DNA of 64,000 bases from positions 5,348 through 69,347 of the forward strand of contig CAKPBC010000009.1 in the NCBI GenBank assembly GCA_934140155.1, read 5' to 3'. Below are positions 16,535 through 25,028 of this stretch, piece after piece. The notes under the pieces are model-generated. The model saw only the letters and a program-made list of their open reading frames with translations, was not told the origin of the DNA and did no database searches. Source of the DNA: an uncultured Bacilli bacterium. GTDB taxonomy: Bacteria > Bacillota_I > Bacilli_A > RFN20 > CAG-826. Position numbers and translations under genes: made by a program. Numbering within the stretch: the first letter of the stretch is position 1; every line of letters begins with the position of its first letter.

Positions 16535-18388
16535 ATGCCAAGAGGACATATGCAAATAAACCAAAAGGCGAAAAACTCTAAAGAGGCATCTCGCCAATTA
16601 ATTCGTTATATTAAACCTTACCTGCCTTTAATAATTATTAGTCTTGTTTTAGCGGGAGTTGGAGCTATACTTACAGTTCTTGGCCCAGATAAATTAAAAG
16701 AAATTACGGATATTATTAGTAATGCATTTACTTCCCTTAAAGAAACACATATGTGGACTGATATTCCTTTAAAAGATATTGCGGTTGTTGCCATTTCCTT
16801 ACTTATTATTTATATAATAAGTGCGATATGCACATTCTTTACCTCTTTCATTTTAGCGCGTGTTGCTTTAAAAATATCAAAGAAATTACGTTCAGACTTA
16901 GAAAGAAAAATTAATAAAGTACCATTATCATATTTTTCAAGAAATACATATGGTGATGTATTAAGTAGAATTACTAACGATGTTGATACAATTATTGATG
17001 CGCTTAATAATAGTGTTTCTTCTGTTGTTAGTGCTATTTGTCAATTCGTGTTTTGTGTAATTATGATGTTTGTGACTGATGCTCCAATGGCATTGACAGC
17101 AATATTATCAACTATTTTAGGATTCGCTTTGATGATAGTAATTATTAAAGTATCACAAAAATACTTCAAAGCTCGTCAAGTATCATTAGGTGCGCTTAAC
17201 GGATATATTGAAGAAATGTATTCTGGACATGATGTAGTAAGAGTTAGTAATGCTAATGAAGAAGTAAAAGAAAAATTTGTGACTTATAATAAAGCAGTAA
17301 GAAAAGCAAACTTAATGTCACAATTATTATCAGGAATGATGCCAACATTAATGACATTTATCGGTAATATTGGTTATGTGGCAGTTTGTATTGTCGGTGC
17401 AATTCGCGTAATAAACGGAGATATTACCTTTGGCGTAATTTCGGCTTTCTTAGTATATGTACGTTTATTTACTCAACCTTTATCTTCATTATCACAAGGT
17501 GCAAGTAGCTTACAATCTTGTATGGCGGCAAGCGAAAGAGTATTTGGCTTCTTAAATGAAGTGGAACTTGAAGATGAAAGTGATAAAGTAGCTAAAATTG
17601 AACATGTAGAAGGTAATGTAACATTTGATCATGTTGCCTTTAGCTATGATGATGCACCAGATAAAATTGTTATTAAAGATTTCTCTTGCCAAGTTAAAAA
17701 AGGTCAAAAAGTTGCAATTGTAGGACCTACTGGAGCGGGAAAAACAACTTTAGTAAACTTATTAATGCGCTTCTATGAACCAATAAGTGGTAGTATTTCT
17801 ATTGATGGAATTAATATTAAAGATATGAAAAGAGAAGATGTGCATTCATTATTCTCGATGGTTCTTCAAGATACATGGTTATTTGAAGGAACAATTAAAG
17901 AAAATTTGACTTTCAATACTCCTAATGTAAGTGAGGAAAAAATTAAAGAAGCTTGTAAAGAATGTGGCATTTCCGAATTTATTGAATCATTAGAAAATGG
18001 CTATGATACAGTATTAAATGATAATACCTCATTATCAATTGGACAAAAACAACTATTTACTATTGCACGAGCCATGATTCAAGATTCACCAATGTTAATA
18101 TTAGATGAAGCAACATCTAATGTTGATACAAGAACAGAAATATTAATTCAAAAGGCTATGGATCAATTAACAAGTAATCGTACATCATTTGTTATCGCTC
18201 ATCGTTTATCCACAATTAAAAATGCTGATGTTATCTTAGTTCTTAAAGATGGGGATATTATAGAGCAAGGTAGTCATCAAGAATTACTTGCTAAAAATGG
18301 TGTTTATGCATCATTATATAATTCACAATTTGATGAAGGAAATGATGGCGCAATTGATACGGCAATGAAAAAATTGGCTAAAGCATAA
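16535..18388 (+). CDS. ABC exporter subunit with canonical Walker B (second of heterodimer)
   Basis: 617 residues: transmembrane domain (about 30-345) then an ATPase. Walker A is GPTGAGKTT, Walker B MLILDEATSNVD has the catalytic Glu, and the switch His is present in FVIAHRLSTI. The signature motif is LSIGQKQL, not LSGGQ. In a heterodimer this altered signature would face the first subunit's altered Walker B, giving one weak and one active ATP site. A polar, basic N-terminal tail of ~25 residues precedes the first helix. It is translated right after the first subunit and ends at a terminator. Confidence 0.92.
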   Translation: MPRGHMQINQKAKNSKEASRQLIRYIKPYLPLIIISLVLAGVGAILTVLGPDKLKEITDIISNAFTSLKETHMWTDIPLKDIAVVAISLLIIYIISAICTFFTSFILARVALKISKKLRSDLERKINKVPLSYFSRNTYGDVLSRITNDVDTIIDALNNSVSSVVSAICQFVFCVIMMFVTDAPMALTAILSTILGFALMIVIIKVSQKYFKARQVSLGALNGYIEEMYSGHDVVRVSNANEEVKEKFVTYNKAVRKANLMSQLLSGMMPTLMTFIGNIGYVAVCIVGAIRVINGDITFGVISAFLVYVRLFTQPLSSLSQGASSLQSCMAASERVFGFLNEVELEDESDKVAKIEHVEGNVTFDHVAFSYDDAPDKIVIKDFSCQVKKGQKVAIVGPTGAGKTTLVNLLMRFYEPISGSISIDGINIKDMKREDVHSLFSMVLQDTWLFEGTIKENLTFNTPNVSEEKIKEACKECGISEFIESLENGYDTVLNDNTSLSIGQKQLFTIARAMIQDSPMLILDEATSNVDTRTEILIQKAMDQLTSNRTSFVIAHRLSTIKNADVILVLKDGDIIEQGSHQELLAKNGVYASLYNSQFDEGNDGAIDTAMKKLAKA

Positions 18389-18400
18389 ATTTTATAATTA

Positions 18401-18430
18401 AGTCAGTGTGATTAGGCACTGGCTTTTTTT
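18401..18430 (+). terminator. Terminator of the ABC exporter operon
   Basis: AGTCAGTG pairs with CACTGGCT (one G-U) over an 8-base loop and is followed by seven T residues. Confidence 0.85.
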
Positions 18431-18434
18431 GTAT

Positions 18435-18458
18435 TAAAAAAGGCCACAAAAGTGACCT
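18435..18458 (-). terminator. Terminator of the P-loop kinase gene
   Basis: Read on the minus strand, GGTCAC-TTTT-GTGGCC (one U-G pair) is followed by a T-run. It lies just downstream of the minus-strand gene. Confidence 0.75.
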
Positions 18459-18467
18459 AATTAGTGA

Positions 18468-18935
18468 TTAATATGTAATAACATCTTTAACGCAATCGAA
18501 TCCTTCATCAACACTAGGACGAGTGATAGTTGTAGCATATCCTTCTAGTTGATCTAGTGGGAAATAGTGTTCACCAGGTACTTGATTACGTTTTTCAATT
18601 CTTTGATAGCAAATATTAGTTGGAGTTGGGAAAAAATAAGCAATAACACGGAATTGGGCTTCAGGAATTAATTCTTTTATTCTTTGGAAAAAACGAGCGC
18701 GAACTTTTGGTGTTGGGCTTGTAGCATCATATATAACATCTTTGCCATTAGTAATATCTTCCGCAATACGACGATATACTTCTGGCCAAACTTGGCTCTC
18801 TGGCCAATCAGGATGCTCCATTCTAATGCCATCAGTAGTAACAATACGACAATTAAATTCCTTTGCTAATACATTGTTTGAATATGTGGATTTTCCAGAA
18901 CCTGGAATGCCTACGAGCATATGAACAGTAACCAT
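18468..18935 (-). CDS. P-loop kinase (polynucleotide kinase/zeta-like AAA_33)
   Basis: 155 residues. Walker A is MLVGIPGSGKSTYSN at the N terminus. VTTDGIRMEH matches the Asp that binds the acceptor hydroxyl in polynucleotide-kinase-like enzymes, and DVIYDATSPTPKVRARFF is the lid/substrate region with conserved Asp-Ala-Thr and Arg. RVIAYFFPTP forms the next strand. The fold matches small phage T4 Pnk-like kinases; the actual substrate (RNA/DNA 5' end or a small molecule) is unknown. I use ATG 18935 with GAGG eight bases upstream; the upstream in-frame TTG at 18956 places the ribosome site inside the gene. It is monocistronic. Confidence 0.82.
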   Translation of the reverse strand: MVTVHMLVGIPGSGKSTYSNNVLAKEFNCRIVTTDGIRMEHPDWPESQVWPEVYRRIAEDITNGKDVIYDATSPTPKVRARFFQRIKELIPEAQFRVIAYFFPTPTNICYQRIEKRNQVPGEHYFPLDQLEGYATTITRPSVDEGFDCVKDVITY

Positions 18936-19034
18936 GTTTCTTACCTCAACTTTCAAAATGATTTTATAAATAAATACCTTTTAATTTTAAAGTAACAGAA
19001 AGTTAACGGCAATAGTATTTTTATTTTATTTAAA

Positions 19035-19048
19035 TGAAAGCGTTTTAA
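19035..19048 (+). promoter_or_regulatory. cre-like CcpA site upstream of the 19131 gene
   Basis: TGAAAGCGTTTTAA fits the cre pattern TGAAARCGYTTWCA at all but the last two or three positions. It lies 17 bp upstream of the -35, a position compatible with activation by CcpA. Confidence 0.5.
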
Positions 19049-19065
19049 ATCATCATATTAATACA

Positions 19066-19094
19066 TTTACAAAAGCATATGCTTGTTTTATAAT
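19066..19094 (+). promoter_or_regulatory. Sigma-A promoter of the ATC-hydrolase-like gene
   Basis: TTTACA, a 17-bp spacer, then TATAAT. The spacer contains the perfect 12-bp palindrome AAGCATATGCTT (19073-19084), and the imperfect inverted repeat GTTAGATATAACTAAC (19098-19113) sits at the expected transcript start, so one or more regulators may act here. Confidence 0.7.
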
Positions 19095-19130
19095 TTTGTT
19101 AGATATAACTAACTAGGAGTGTGCTTAACT

Positions 19131-19757
19131 ATGAAATATGGATTATTACCTAAAATGATGTGGGGATTTTTTAAGAAAACATTTGAAAAATCGCTTGTTG
19201 ATGTTTGGAATGTAAAAAACAACAAAGAAATCATGAAAAATGCTCATGTTAAATATAAGGAAATTATTAAAAGCATCGATAAATTTGATAAAAAAGATCG
19301 CTTTGTTTTTAATATCTTAAGTTGCGCAATGTTAGGTGCTATATTATTAAATTTAGATTTTGACCCAGCAGTTGAAGAAGTAAGAGAATATTATCGCTTA
19401 TCAATGATGACAAATAAAATAATGAAATTTACGAAAAAAGAAGTCAATTATACAGAAAAAGGAAGAAATAGATTAAAAAAATCATCAGAGTGGAGTAAAT
19501 CTAATAATAATCCTTATTCCTGGAAATTTGATGTTGAAGATGGTGCCTCAATAAATGAATACACCGCCACATTCCATACTTGTGGAATTTGTTATTTAAT
19601 GAACAAATTAGGACTAGAAAAATATATCCCAGCAATGTGTGCTTTAGATTATGATATGGCTCATGCTAATAACACGGAATTTACACGTGAATATACATTA
19701 GCTAGTGGTGGACCATATTGTGATTGTCACTATAATCATAAAAAAGCAAAAAAGTAA
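19131..19757 (+). CDS. ATC hydrolase-like protein (L-2-amino-thiazoline-4-carboxylate hydrolase family)
   Basis: 208 residues. The C-terminal half carries the family hallmark pattern: FHTCGICYLMNKLGLEKYIP, then CALDYDMA and GGPYCDCHYNHKK, with Cys/His/Asp positions likely to bind a metal or form the active site. The N-terminal half is basic and helical. The Pseudomonas enzyme of this family takes part in converting thiazoline carboxylate to cysteine; most Firmicute members have no tested function, so the reaction is not assured. The GTG at 19119 overlaps the AGGAG ribosome site (19115-19119), so ATG 19131 is the start. A strong promoter and a cre-like site lie upstream. The gene has its own transcript. 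Confidence 0.8.
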   Translation: MKYGLLPKMMWGFFKKTFEKSLVDVWNVKNNKEIMKNAHVKYKEIIKSIDKFDKKDRFVFNILSCAMLGAILLNLDFDPAVEEVREYYRLSMMTNKIMKFTKKEVNYTEKGRNRLKKSSEWSKSNNNPYSWKFDVEDGASINEYTATFHTCGICYLMNKLGLEKYIPAMCALDYDMAHANNTEFTREYTLASGGPYCDCHYNHKKAKK

Positions 19758-19877
19758 TGATAATTTGCGCAATAATTCTTATTATTCTTGCAAGGATTTT
19801 ATTGTTTTTATTATAATTAATTATAATAATGTTTATATAAACTTTATTGCTATTTTTTTGTTGATTGGAGTGATTTG

Positions 19878-20717
19878 ATGAAAATTAAATATTTAGGCAC
19901 AGCGGCTTATGAAGGAATACCTTCTTTATTTTGTGAATGTGAAACATGTAAGAAAGCTCGAGCATTTAAAGGTAAAAATATTCGTACACGTTCACAAGCT
20001 TTAATCAATGATGATTTATTAATTGATTTTCCACCTGATACATTAGTGCACGCTAATACATATGGTATTGATTTTCAGCGTATTCATCATTGCTTGATTA
20101 CACACTCGCATAGTGATCATTTCTATCCAGAAGATATAATGATCGTTCGTGATGACTATAATCACGCCCCAGGATATAAATTATTTTATTATGCGGGAGA
20201 AAGTGCTTATTTTACACTTAAAAAGCTTTTTGAAAAAGATAATATGAAAAATACGGGTGGAGTAGAATTAGTGAAAAAATTTAAAATAATTAAATTTAGT
20301 CACTATGAAGTTATTCCACTTCCTGCAAGTCATGACCCTAAATCTTCACCATTTGTTTATCTTATTAAGGATTTGAATGATGGAAAAGTTTTATTATATG
20401 GTAATGATAGTGGTTATTTTTCTAATGAGACTATGGAATATATATTTAATAATGTTAAACACATTGATTTGATATCTTTAGATTGTACAGGAGCCTTACA
20501 AAAGAAATGGGGCTTAAATAATGGAAGACATATGAGTTTAGATGTTAATATTATGTTGTTTAATGATTTAAAAAGACATGGGATAATTGATGAAAAAACC
20601 ATTAAAGTTTCTAATCATTTTTCGCATAATGGTGGAGCAATTTATGATGAAATAGCACCAGTTGCAAAAGAAGAAGATGTTATTGTAACTTATGATGGAT
20701 TAGAAATTGATTTCTAG
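19878..20717 (+). CDS. MBL-fold metallohydrolase (PhnP-like)
   Basis: 279 residues. The metal-binding motif HSHSDH (CLITHSHSDHFYPEDI) and later histidines and aspartates (PASHDPKS, LYGNDSGYF, VSNHFSHNG) define a two-metal metallo-beta-lactamase-fold hydrolase. An N-terminal CECETCKKAR cluster resembles the structural zinc site of PhnP and related phosphodiesterases. PhnP acts on cyclic ribose phosphates, but related family members act on many phosphodiesters, so the substrate is open. The ATG at 19878 follows GGAGTGA. The ABC ATPase gene starts 12 bases downstream, so they are probably co-transcribed. Confidence 0.85.
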   Translation: MKIKYLGTAAYEGIPSLFCECETCKKARAFKGKNIRTRSQALINDDLLIDFPPDTLVHANTYGIDFQRIHHCLITHSHSDHFYPEDIMIVRDDYNHAPGYKLFYYAGESAYFTLKKLFEKDNMKNTGGVELVKKFKIIKFSHYEVIPLPASHDPKSSPFVYLIKDLNDGKVLLYGNDSGYFSNETMEYIFNNVKHIDLISLDCTGALQKKWGLNNGRHMSLDVNIMLFNDLKRHGIIDEKTIKVSNHFSHNGGAIYDEIAPVAKEEDVIVTYDGLEIDF

Positions 20718-20728
20718 GAGGAAAAGAT

Positions 20729-21430
20729 ATGGCTTACATTGAATTTAAAAATGTTTTTAAAACATATAAAATGGGTGATATTTCTATTAATGCTTTAAAT
20801 GATACTAATTTTACGATAGATAAAGGTGAATTGGTGGTAATATTAGGTCCAAGTGGTGCAGGCAAGACAACTTGCTTAAATGTTTTAGGAGGCATGGATT
20901 CTCCTACTAGAGGTGAAGTAATTGTTGATGGCGTAGATGTAGCTAAATTAACAGGCAAAGATTTAATTAAATACCGTCGAAATGATATAGGATTCGTCTT
21001 TCAATTTTATAATTTAGTACAAAATTTGACTGTTTTAGAAAATGTTGAATTAGCGGTGCAATTATGTAAAGATTCTTATGCTCCTGCTAAAATTTTAGAA
21101 AGTGTTGGTTTAAAAGAACGTTTACAAAACTTCCCTTCTCAATTATCAGGAGGTGAACAACAACGCGTGGCTATTGCACGCGCTATTGCAAAAAATCCTA
21201 AAATTCTACTTTGTGATGAACCAACAGGTGCTTTGGATTATAAAACTGGTAAACAAATTTTAGCTTTACTTGAACATGAAGCAAGACACTACCATATTAC
21301 TGTTATTATTATTACCCATAATAGCGCAATTGCTCCAATGGCAGATAAAGTTATTAAATTTAAAAACGGATCAGTTGAAGATGTAATTATTAATGAACAT
21401 CCAAAGAAAGTCGAGGAGATAGAATGGTAA
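20729..21430 (+). CDS. ABC transporter ATPase (MacB/LolD type)
   Basis: 233 residues. Walker A GPSGAGKTT, Q-loop FVFQFYNLV, signature LSGGEQQRVA, Walker B ILLCDEPTGALD and switch histidine in IIIITHNS are all intact. The MacB/LolD subgroup is shown by 'EPTGALDYKTGKQIL'. It powers the FtsX-type permease encoded next, whose start overlaps this stop by seven bases, so their synthesis is translationally coupled. GGAGG precedes the ATG. Confidence 0.93.
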   Translation: MAYIEFKNVFKTYKMGDISINALNDTNFTIDKGELVVILGPSGAGKTTCLNVLGGMDSPTRGEVIVDGVDVAKLTGKDLIKYRRNDIGFVFQFYNLVQNLTVLENVELAVQLCKDSYAPAKILESVGLKERLQNFPSQLSGGEQQRVAIARAIAKNPKILLCDEPTGALDYKTGKQILALLEHEARHYHITVIIITHNSAIAPMADKVIKFKNGSVEDVIINEHPKKVEEIEW

Positions 21431-24144
21431 AAAAGAAAAACCGTCTTGTTACAACATCTCTTCGTGAAATCAAAAATTCTTTTCCAAGATTTTTATCTTT
21501 AATGATTATGAGTTTTTTAGGTGTGTTTGTTTATTCGGGATTAAAAGCAACTGCACCATTTATGATTAACTCACTTGATAAATATTATGATGAAAGAAAT
21601 ACTTATGATATTAAACTAACATCTACTATTGGATTTGCTAGTGAAGACATTGATATTGTACGCGATGTTAAAGGCATAAAAGATATAGAATTTTCTAACT
21701 ATGCAGATGTATCTTTTCATACTCCTAATGATAAAGACTATGTTTTAGTGGTTAATAGTGTTACAAATGATTTAAATTATTTAAAAACTGATTATGATTT
21801 GTCTACTTTAAAAGATAATGAGTTATTAGTGGAAGAGCCTTTTTTAGATAAAACAAATTATAAAATAGGTGATGAGTTAACATTAACAAGCGATAACTTC
21901 GTTAATCAAACATTTACGATTAAAGGAGTAGTGGATAGTCCTTTATACTTTAATAACGCCAATTTAAATAATGATCGGGGTAAGACTAATGTTGGTAATG
22001 GAACAATTAACTTTTATAGTTATACAACCTTAAATTCATTTAAAAATGATTATTATAAAAACATTTATTTAACTGTTGATAGGGCAAGTAAATTTGAAAC
22101 TAATTCCAAAAAATATAATCAAGTTGTCCAAAATGTAATGGATTTAATTCAAGATAAAAAAAATGAAATATTAGCAAAACGCTTAAATTACGTTAAAACC
22201 AATTATGATCAACTAGTATTTGTTAATAAAGTAGTGTGGGAATATTCAATGGGAAGGGAACAAGTAGATAATTACTTAACAAAAAATGGTTTTACAAACG
22301 ATGAAGAATTTAAGAACTATTTTAGTAATTTAGAGGAAAGTGATAGTAATTATAAAAGTGCGAAGAAAATTGCTGATACGTTAAAATTACTTGAAGAAAA
22401 TAAAGATAATTATGAACAATGTGTTAGTGTGATGAATGGTTTAGGTTTGACTAAAAACGATTTACCTAAATATATTACAAATTTAAGAAAGACAATGGAA
22501 AATGCTAATCTTTTAGTTTATAACCGATTAAATGATTCAACATATAAAAGTTATGTAGATGATACAAATTCCATTACAAATCTCGCTTATGTATTCCCAT
22601 TAGTATTCTATGCTGTGGCTATTTTAGTATCACTAGTATCTATGAATCGTATGGTTGAGGATGACCGTATGATGCTTGGCACGTTTAAATCATTAGGGTT
22701 TTCTAATAATATGATCTTATTTAAATATATGTTATTTGCTTCTATTGCCACATTAGTGGGCGGAATTATTGGTGTCGGCTTAGGAGTAGTAATTATCCCT
22801 AGTTTAATTAATAGCATCTATCGCTTATTATTTGATTTACCAAAATTTTATTTAGGATTAAATTTAAAAGATTCGTTATTAGGATTCTTTATTGCTTTAT
22901 TTTGTATATGTGGATCAACTTTCTATACCGTTTATAAAGAACTTAAAGCAAAACCGGCTGAATTACTTCGTCCTAAATCACCAAAAGCTGGTAAAAAGAT
23001 TTTCCTTGAACGTTTCACAAAACTTTGGCATAAGATTAAATTTTCTAATAAAATTACTATTCGTAATATTACTCGTTACAAAAAGCGTGTTACAGTTACA
23101 ACTTTAGGTGTAGCGGGATGTTGTGCCTTAATGTTATGCGGATTTGGTATTCGTGATTCAATCACTGATATTCCTGCAAAACAATTTACATATGTAACAA
23201 CTCAAGATGCAACAGTGTATTTTAATAATGTTAGTAAAAGTGATGCAAAACAATTATTAAATAAAGATGAATTTACTTCATATTCTATCTTTAATAATAT
23301 TAATGCCACTACAGGTAAATATGATATTTATATTGCAGTTTTGTCTGATAATTTTAACGAATTTCAACATTTCTATGATGTTAAAACCAAAGAACAATGT
23401 GAATTAAATAATGATGAAATATTTATTTCTGATAAATTAGCGCAACTATTGAATGTAAAAAAAGGCGATTATGTAGAATTTTCTAGTGAAGATGATACTT
23501 ATAAAATGCAAGTTGGTGCTGTTATAGAAAATTATATTCATCATTATATTTATATGAATGAACAAACATATAATAAGTATTCTTCTAAAGAATTAACATT
23601 TAATATGGCTTATGTTAAATTTAATAACTTAACTAAAGAACAACAATTAGATTTACAAGCAAAAATGCTAGAAAATGCTGATGTTTTAAATATGACTTTC
23701 GTACAAGATTCAATAGATCAAGCGAATGATATGTTACAAACGTTAAATAAAGTAGTAGTCATTCTTATCGTTTTAGCGGCAATGTTATCATTTATTGTTT
23801 TATATAATTTATCAAACATTAACATTCAAGAACGAAAAAGAGAAATTGCCACGCTTAAAGTATTAGGATTTTATCCAAAAGAAGTTAATCGCTATATAAC
23901 TCAAGAAAACTGGATATTAACTTTTTTTGGTGTGTTAATTGGATTAGTTGCGGGATTCTTCCTTACAAACATTGTTGTTTCAACAGTAGAAATTGAATAT
24001 GTAAGGTTTATCCATATTATTAAGCCTTTAAGTTTCTTATATTCTAGTATTATGTCATTTGTTTTTACATTCATTATAAATTTCATCACACATTTCTCAC
24101 TTAAAAAGATTGATATGATTGAATCACTTAAGAGTGTAGAATAA
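21424..24144 (+). CDS. FtsX-type ABC permease
   Basis: 906 residues. Architecture is one N-terminal helix (about 20-40), a large extracellular domain with a coiled-coil-like middle (about 220-370), three helices (about 385-500), a second linker with a helix near residue 560, a second extracellular domain and three C-terminal helices (about 775-900). FtsX/MacB-B family marks are YNLSNINIQERKREIATLKV, LGFYPKEVNRYI and the earlier MMLGTFKSLGFSNN. Such permeases often drive mechanotransmission or export of lipids, peptides or antibiotics, not simple import. The target here is unknown. It overlaps its ATPase gene and ends at a hairpin terminator. Confidence 0.9.
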   Translation: MVKKKNRLVTTSLREIKNSFPRFLSLMIMSFLGVFVYSGLKATAPFMINSLDKYYDERNTYDIKLTSTIGFASEDIDIVRDVKGIKDIEFSNYADVSFHTPNDKDYVLVVNSVTNDLNYLKTDYDLSTLKDNELLVEEPFLDKTNYKIGDELTLTSDNFVNQTFTIKGVVDSPLYFNNANLNNDRGKTNVGNGTINFYSYTTLNSFKNDYYKNIYLTVDRASKFETNSKKYNQVVQNVMDLIQDKKNEILAKRLNYVKTNYDQLVFVNKVVWEYSMGREQVDNYLTKNGFTNDEEFKNYFSNLEESDSNYKSAKKIADTLKLLEENKDNYEQCVSVMNGLGLTKNDLPKYITNLRKTMENANLLVYNRLNDSTYKSYVDDTNSITNLAYVFPLVFYAVAILVSLVSMNRMVEDDRMMLGTFKSLGFSNNMILFKYMLFASIATLVGGIIGVGLGVVIIPSLINSIYRLLFDLPKFYLGLNLKDSLLGFFIALFCICGSTFYTVYKELKAKPAELLRPKSPKAGKKIFLERFTKLWHKIKFSNKITIRNITRYKKRVTVTTLGVAGCCALMLCGFGIRDSITDIPAKQFTYVTTQDATVYFNNVSKSDAKQLLNKDEFTSYSIFNNINATTGKYDIYIAVLSDNFNEFQHFYDVKTKEQCELNNDEIFISDKLAQLLNVKKGDYVEFSSEDDTYKMQVGAVIENYIHHYIYMNEQTYNKYSSKELTFNMAYVKFNNLTKEQQLDLQAKMLENADVLNMTFVQDSIDQANDMLQTLNKVVVILIVLAAMLSFIVLYNLSNINIQERKREIATLKVLGFYPKEVNRYITQENWILTFFGVLIGLVAGFFLTNIVVSTVEIEYVRFIHIIKPLSFLYSSIMSFVFTFIINFITHFSLKKIDMIESLKSVE

Positions 24145-24148
24145 CTTT

Positions 24149-24186
24149 TAAAAATTGCTAATGTGTATCATTTAGCAATTTTTTTA
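24149..24186 (+). terminator. Intrinsic terminator after the FtsX permease
   Basis: AAAATTGCTAA and TTTAGCAATTTT form the stem with a ~9-base loop; seven T residues follow. Confidence 0.85.
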
Positions 24187-24311
24187 CAATTAATTTTGAA
24201 GTTTTTATATATAATATAAACATTTTTATTCCATTTCTAGCCAGCAATAATTGCTTTAATTTTTATTTTTTGTTGTTTATAATTTTATTAGTATTAAAGG
24301 AGATTTACTCG

Positions 24312-25028
24312 ATGATTAAGATTGCTATTGTTGAAGATGACAAGAATATGTCCGATGAATTAAAGCAATTTATTGTTAGTTATTGTAATGAAAAAAATAT
24401 TAAAAATACAATAGAATCTTTTTCATCTGCGGATTTGCTAATTAATACTTTTCGAAGCGATTACGATATTATTTTTATGGATATTGATTTACCAGGTACT
24501 GATGGATTAACCGCTACTAAAAAGCTACGAGAGCAAAAATCACAAGCCATAATTATTTTTGTAACTAGTTTAGCCCAATATGCTATTGAAGGTTATAAAG
24601 TTGATGCTTTTGATTATATTCTTAAACCAGTTTCTCGTTATACATTTGATTTAACACTTAAACGTGCTTTAACTAAACTTGGTGCTTTTGATGCCTCACT
24701 TATTGTAGTTATTAATAAAAAAAGTATGAAAAAAATTACAATATCAAGTATTAAATATTTAGAAGTAATCGATCATAAATTAATTTTTCATACCATTGAT
24801 GGGAATTTTGAAACACGTGGCACATTAAAAGAATATACTAATGTTTTAAAACAATATTCCTTTGCGCTTTGCAATCAATGTTATTTAGTCAATTTAAAGT
24901 ATATAAGTGAAATAACAAATAATAAGGTGATAATTGATGAAGATGAACTTCCTATATCAAGACCGAAACGAAATGAGTTTTTTGAAGAATTAAATAAGTA
25001 TATTTGTAGCGGAGGTGGTTCAAAATGA
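24312..25028 (+). CDS. LytTR response regulator, cassette copy 1
   Basis: 238 residues. The receiver domain has acidic pocket IVEDDK, the phosphorylated Asp in IIFMDIDLP (about residue 57), Thr/Ser in IFVTSLAQY and Lys in FDYILKP. The C-terminal LytTR DNA-binding domain follows (about 135-238: KKITISSIKYLEVIDHKLIF, LCNQCYLVNLKYISEI, PISRPKRNEF). Members bind 9-bp direct repeats about two helical turns apart. The start follows AAAGGAG; a -10-like TATAAT at 24278-24283 excludes the upstream start at 24270. It overlaps the kinase gene (ATGA) and is paralogous to 39289-40002. A direct-repeat candidate lies ahead of the peptide gene at 26512. Confidence 0.93.
   Translation: MIKIAIVEDDKNMSDELKQFIVSYCNEKNIKNTIESFSSADLLINTFRSDYDIIFMDIDLPGTDGLTATKKLREQKSQAIIIFVTSLAQYAIEGYKVDAFDYILKPVSRYTFDLTLKRALTKLGAFDASLIVVINKKSMKKITISSIKYLEVIDHKLIFHTIDGNFETRGTLKEYTNVLKQYSFALCNQCYLVNLKYISEITNNKVIIDEDELPISRPKRNEFFEELNKYICSGGGSK

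Noticed and set aside
24270..24311. Upstream in-frame start for the first LytTR regulator
   Set aside because: A TATAAT box lies inside this extension and AAAGGAG precedes the ATG at 24312, which also matches the start of the paralogue.
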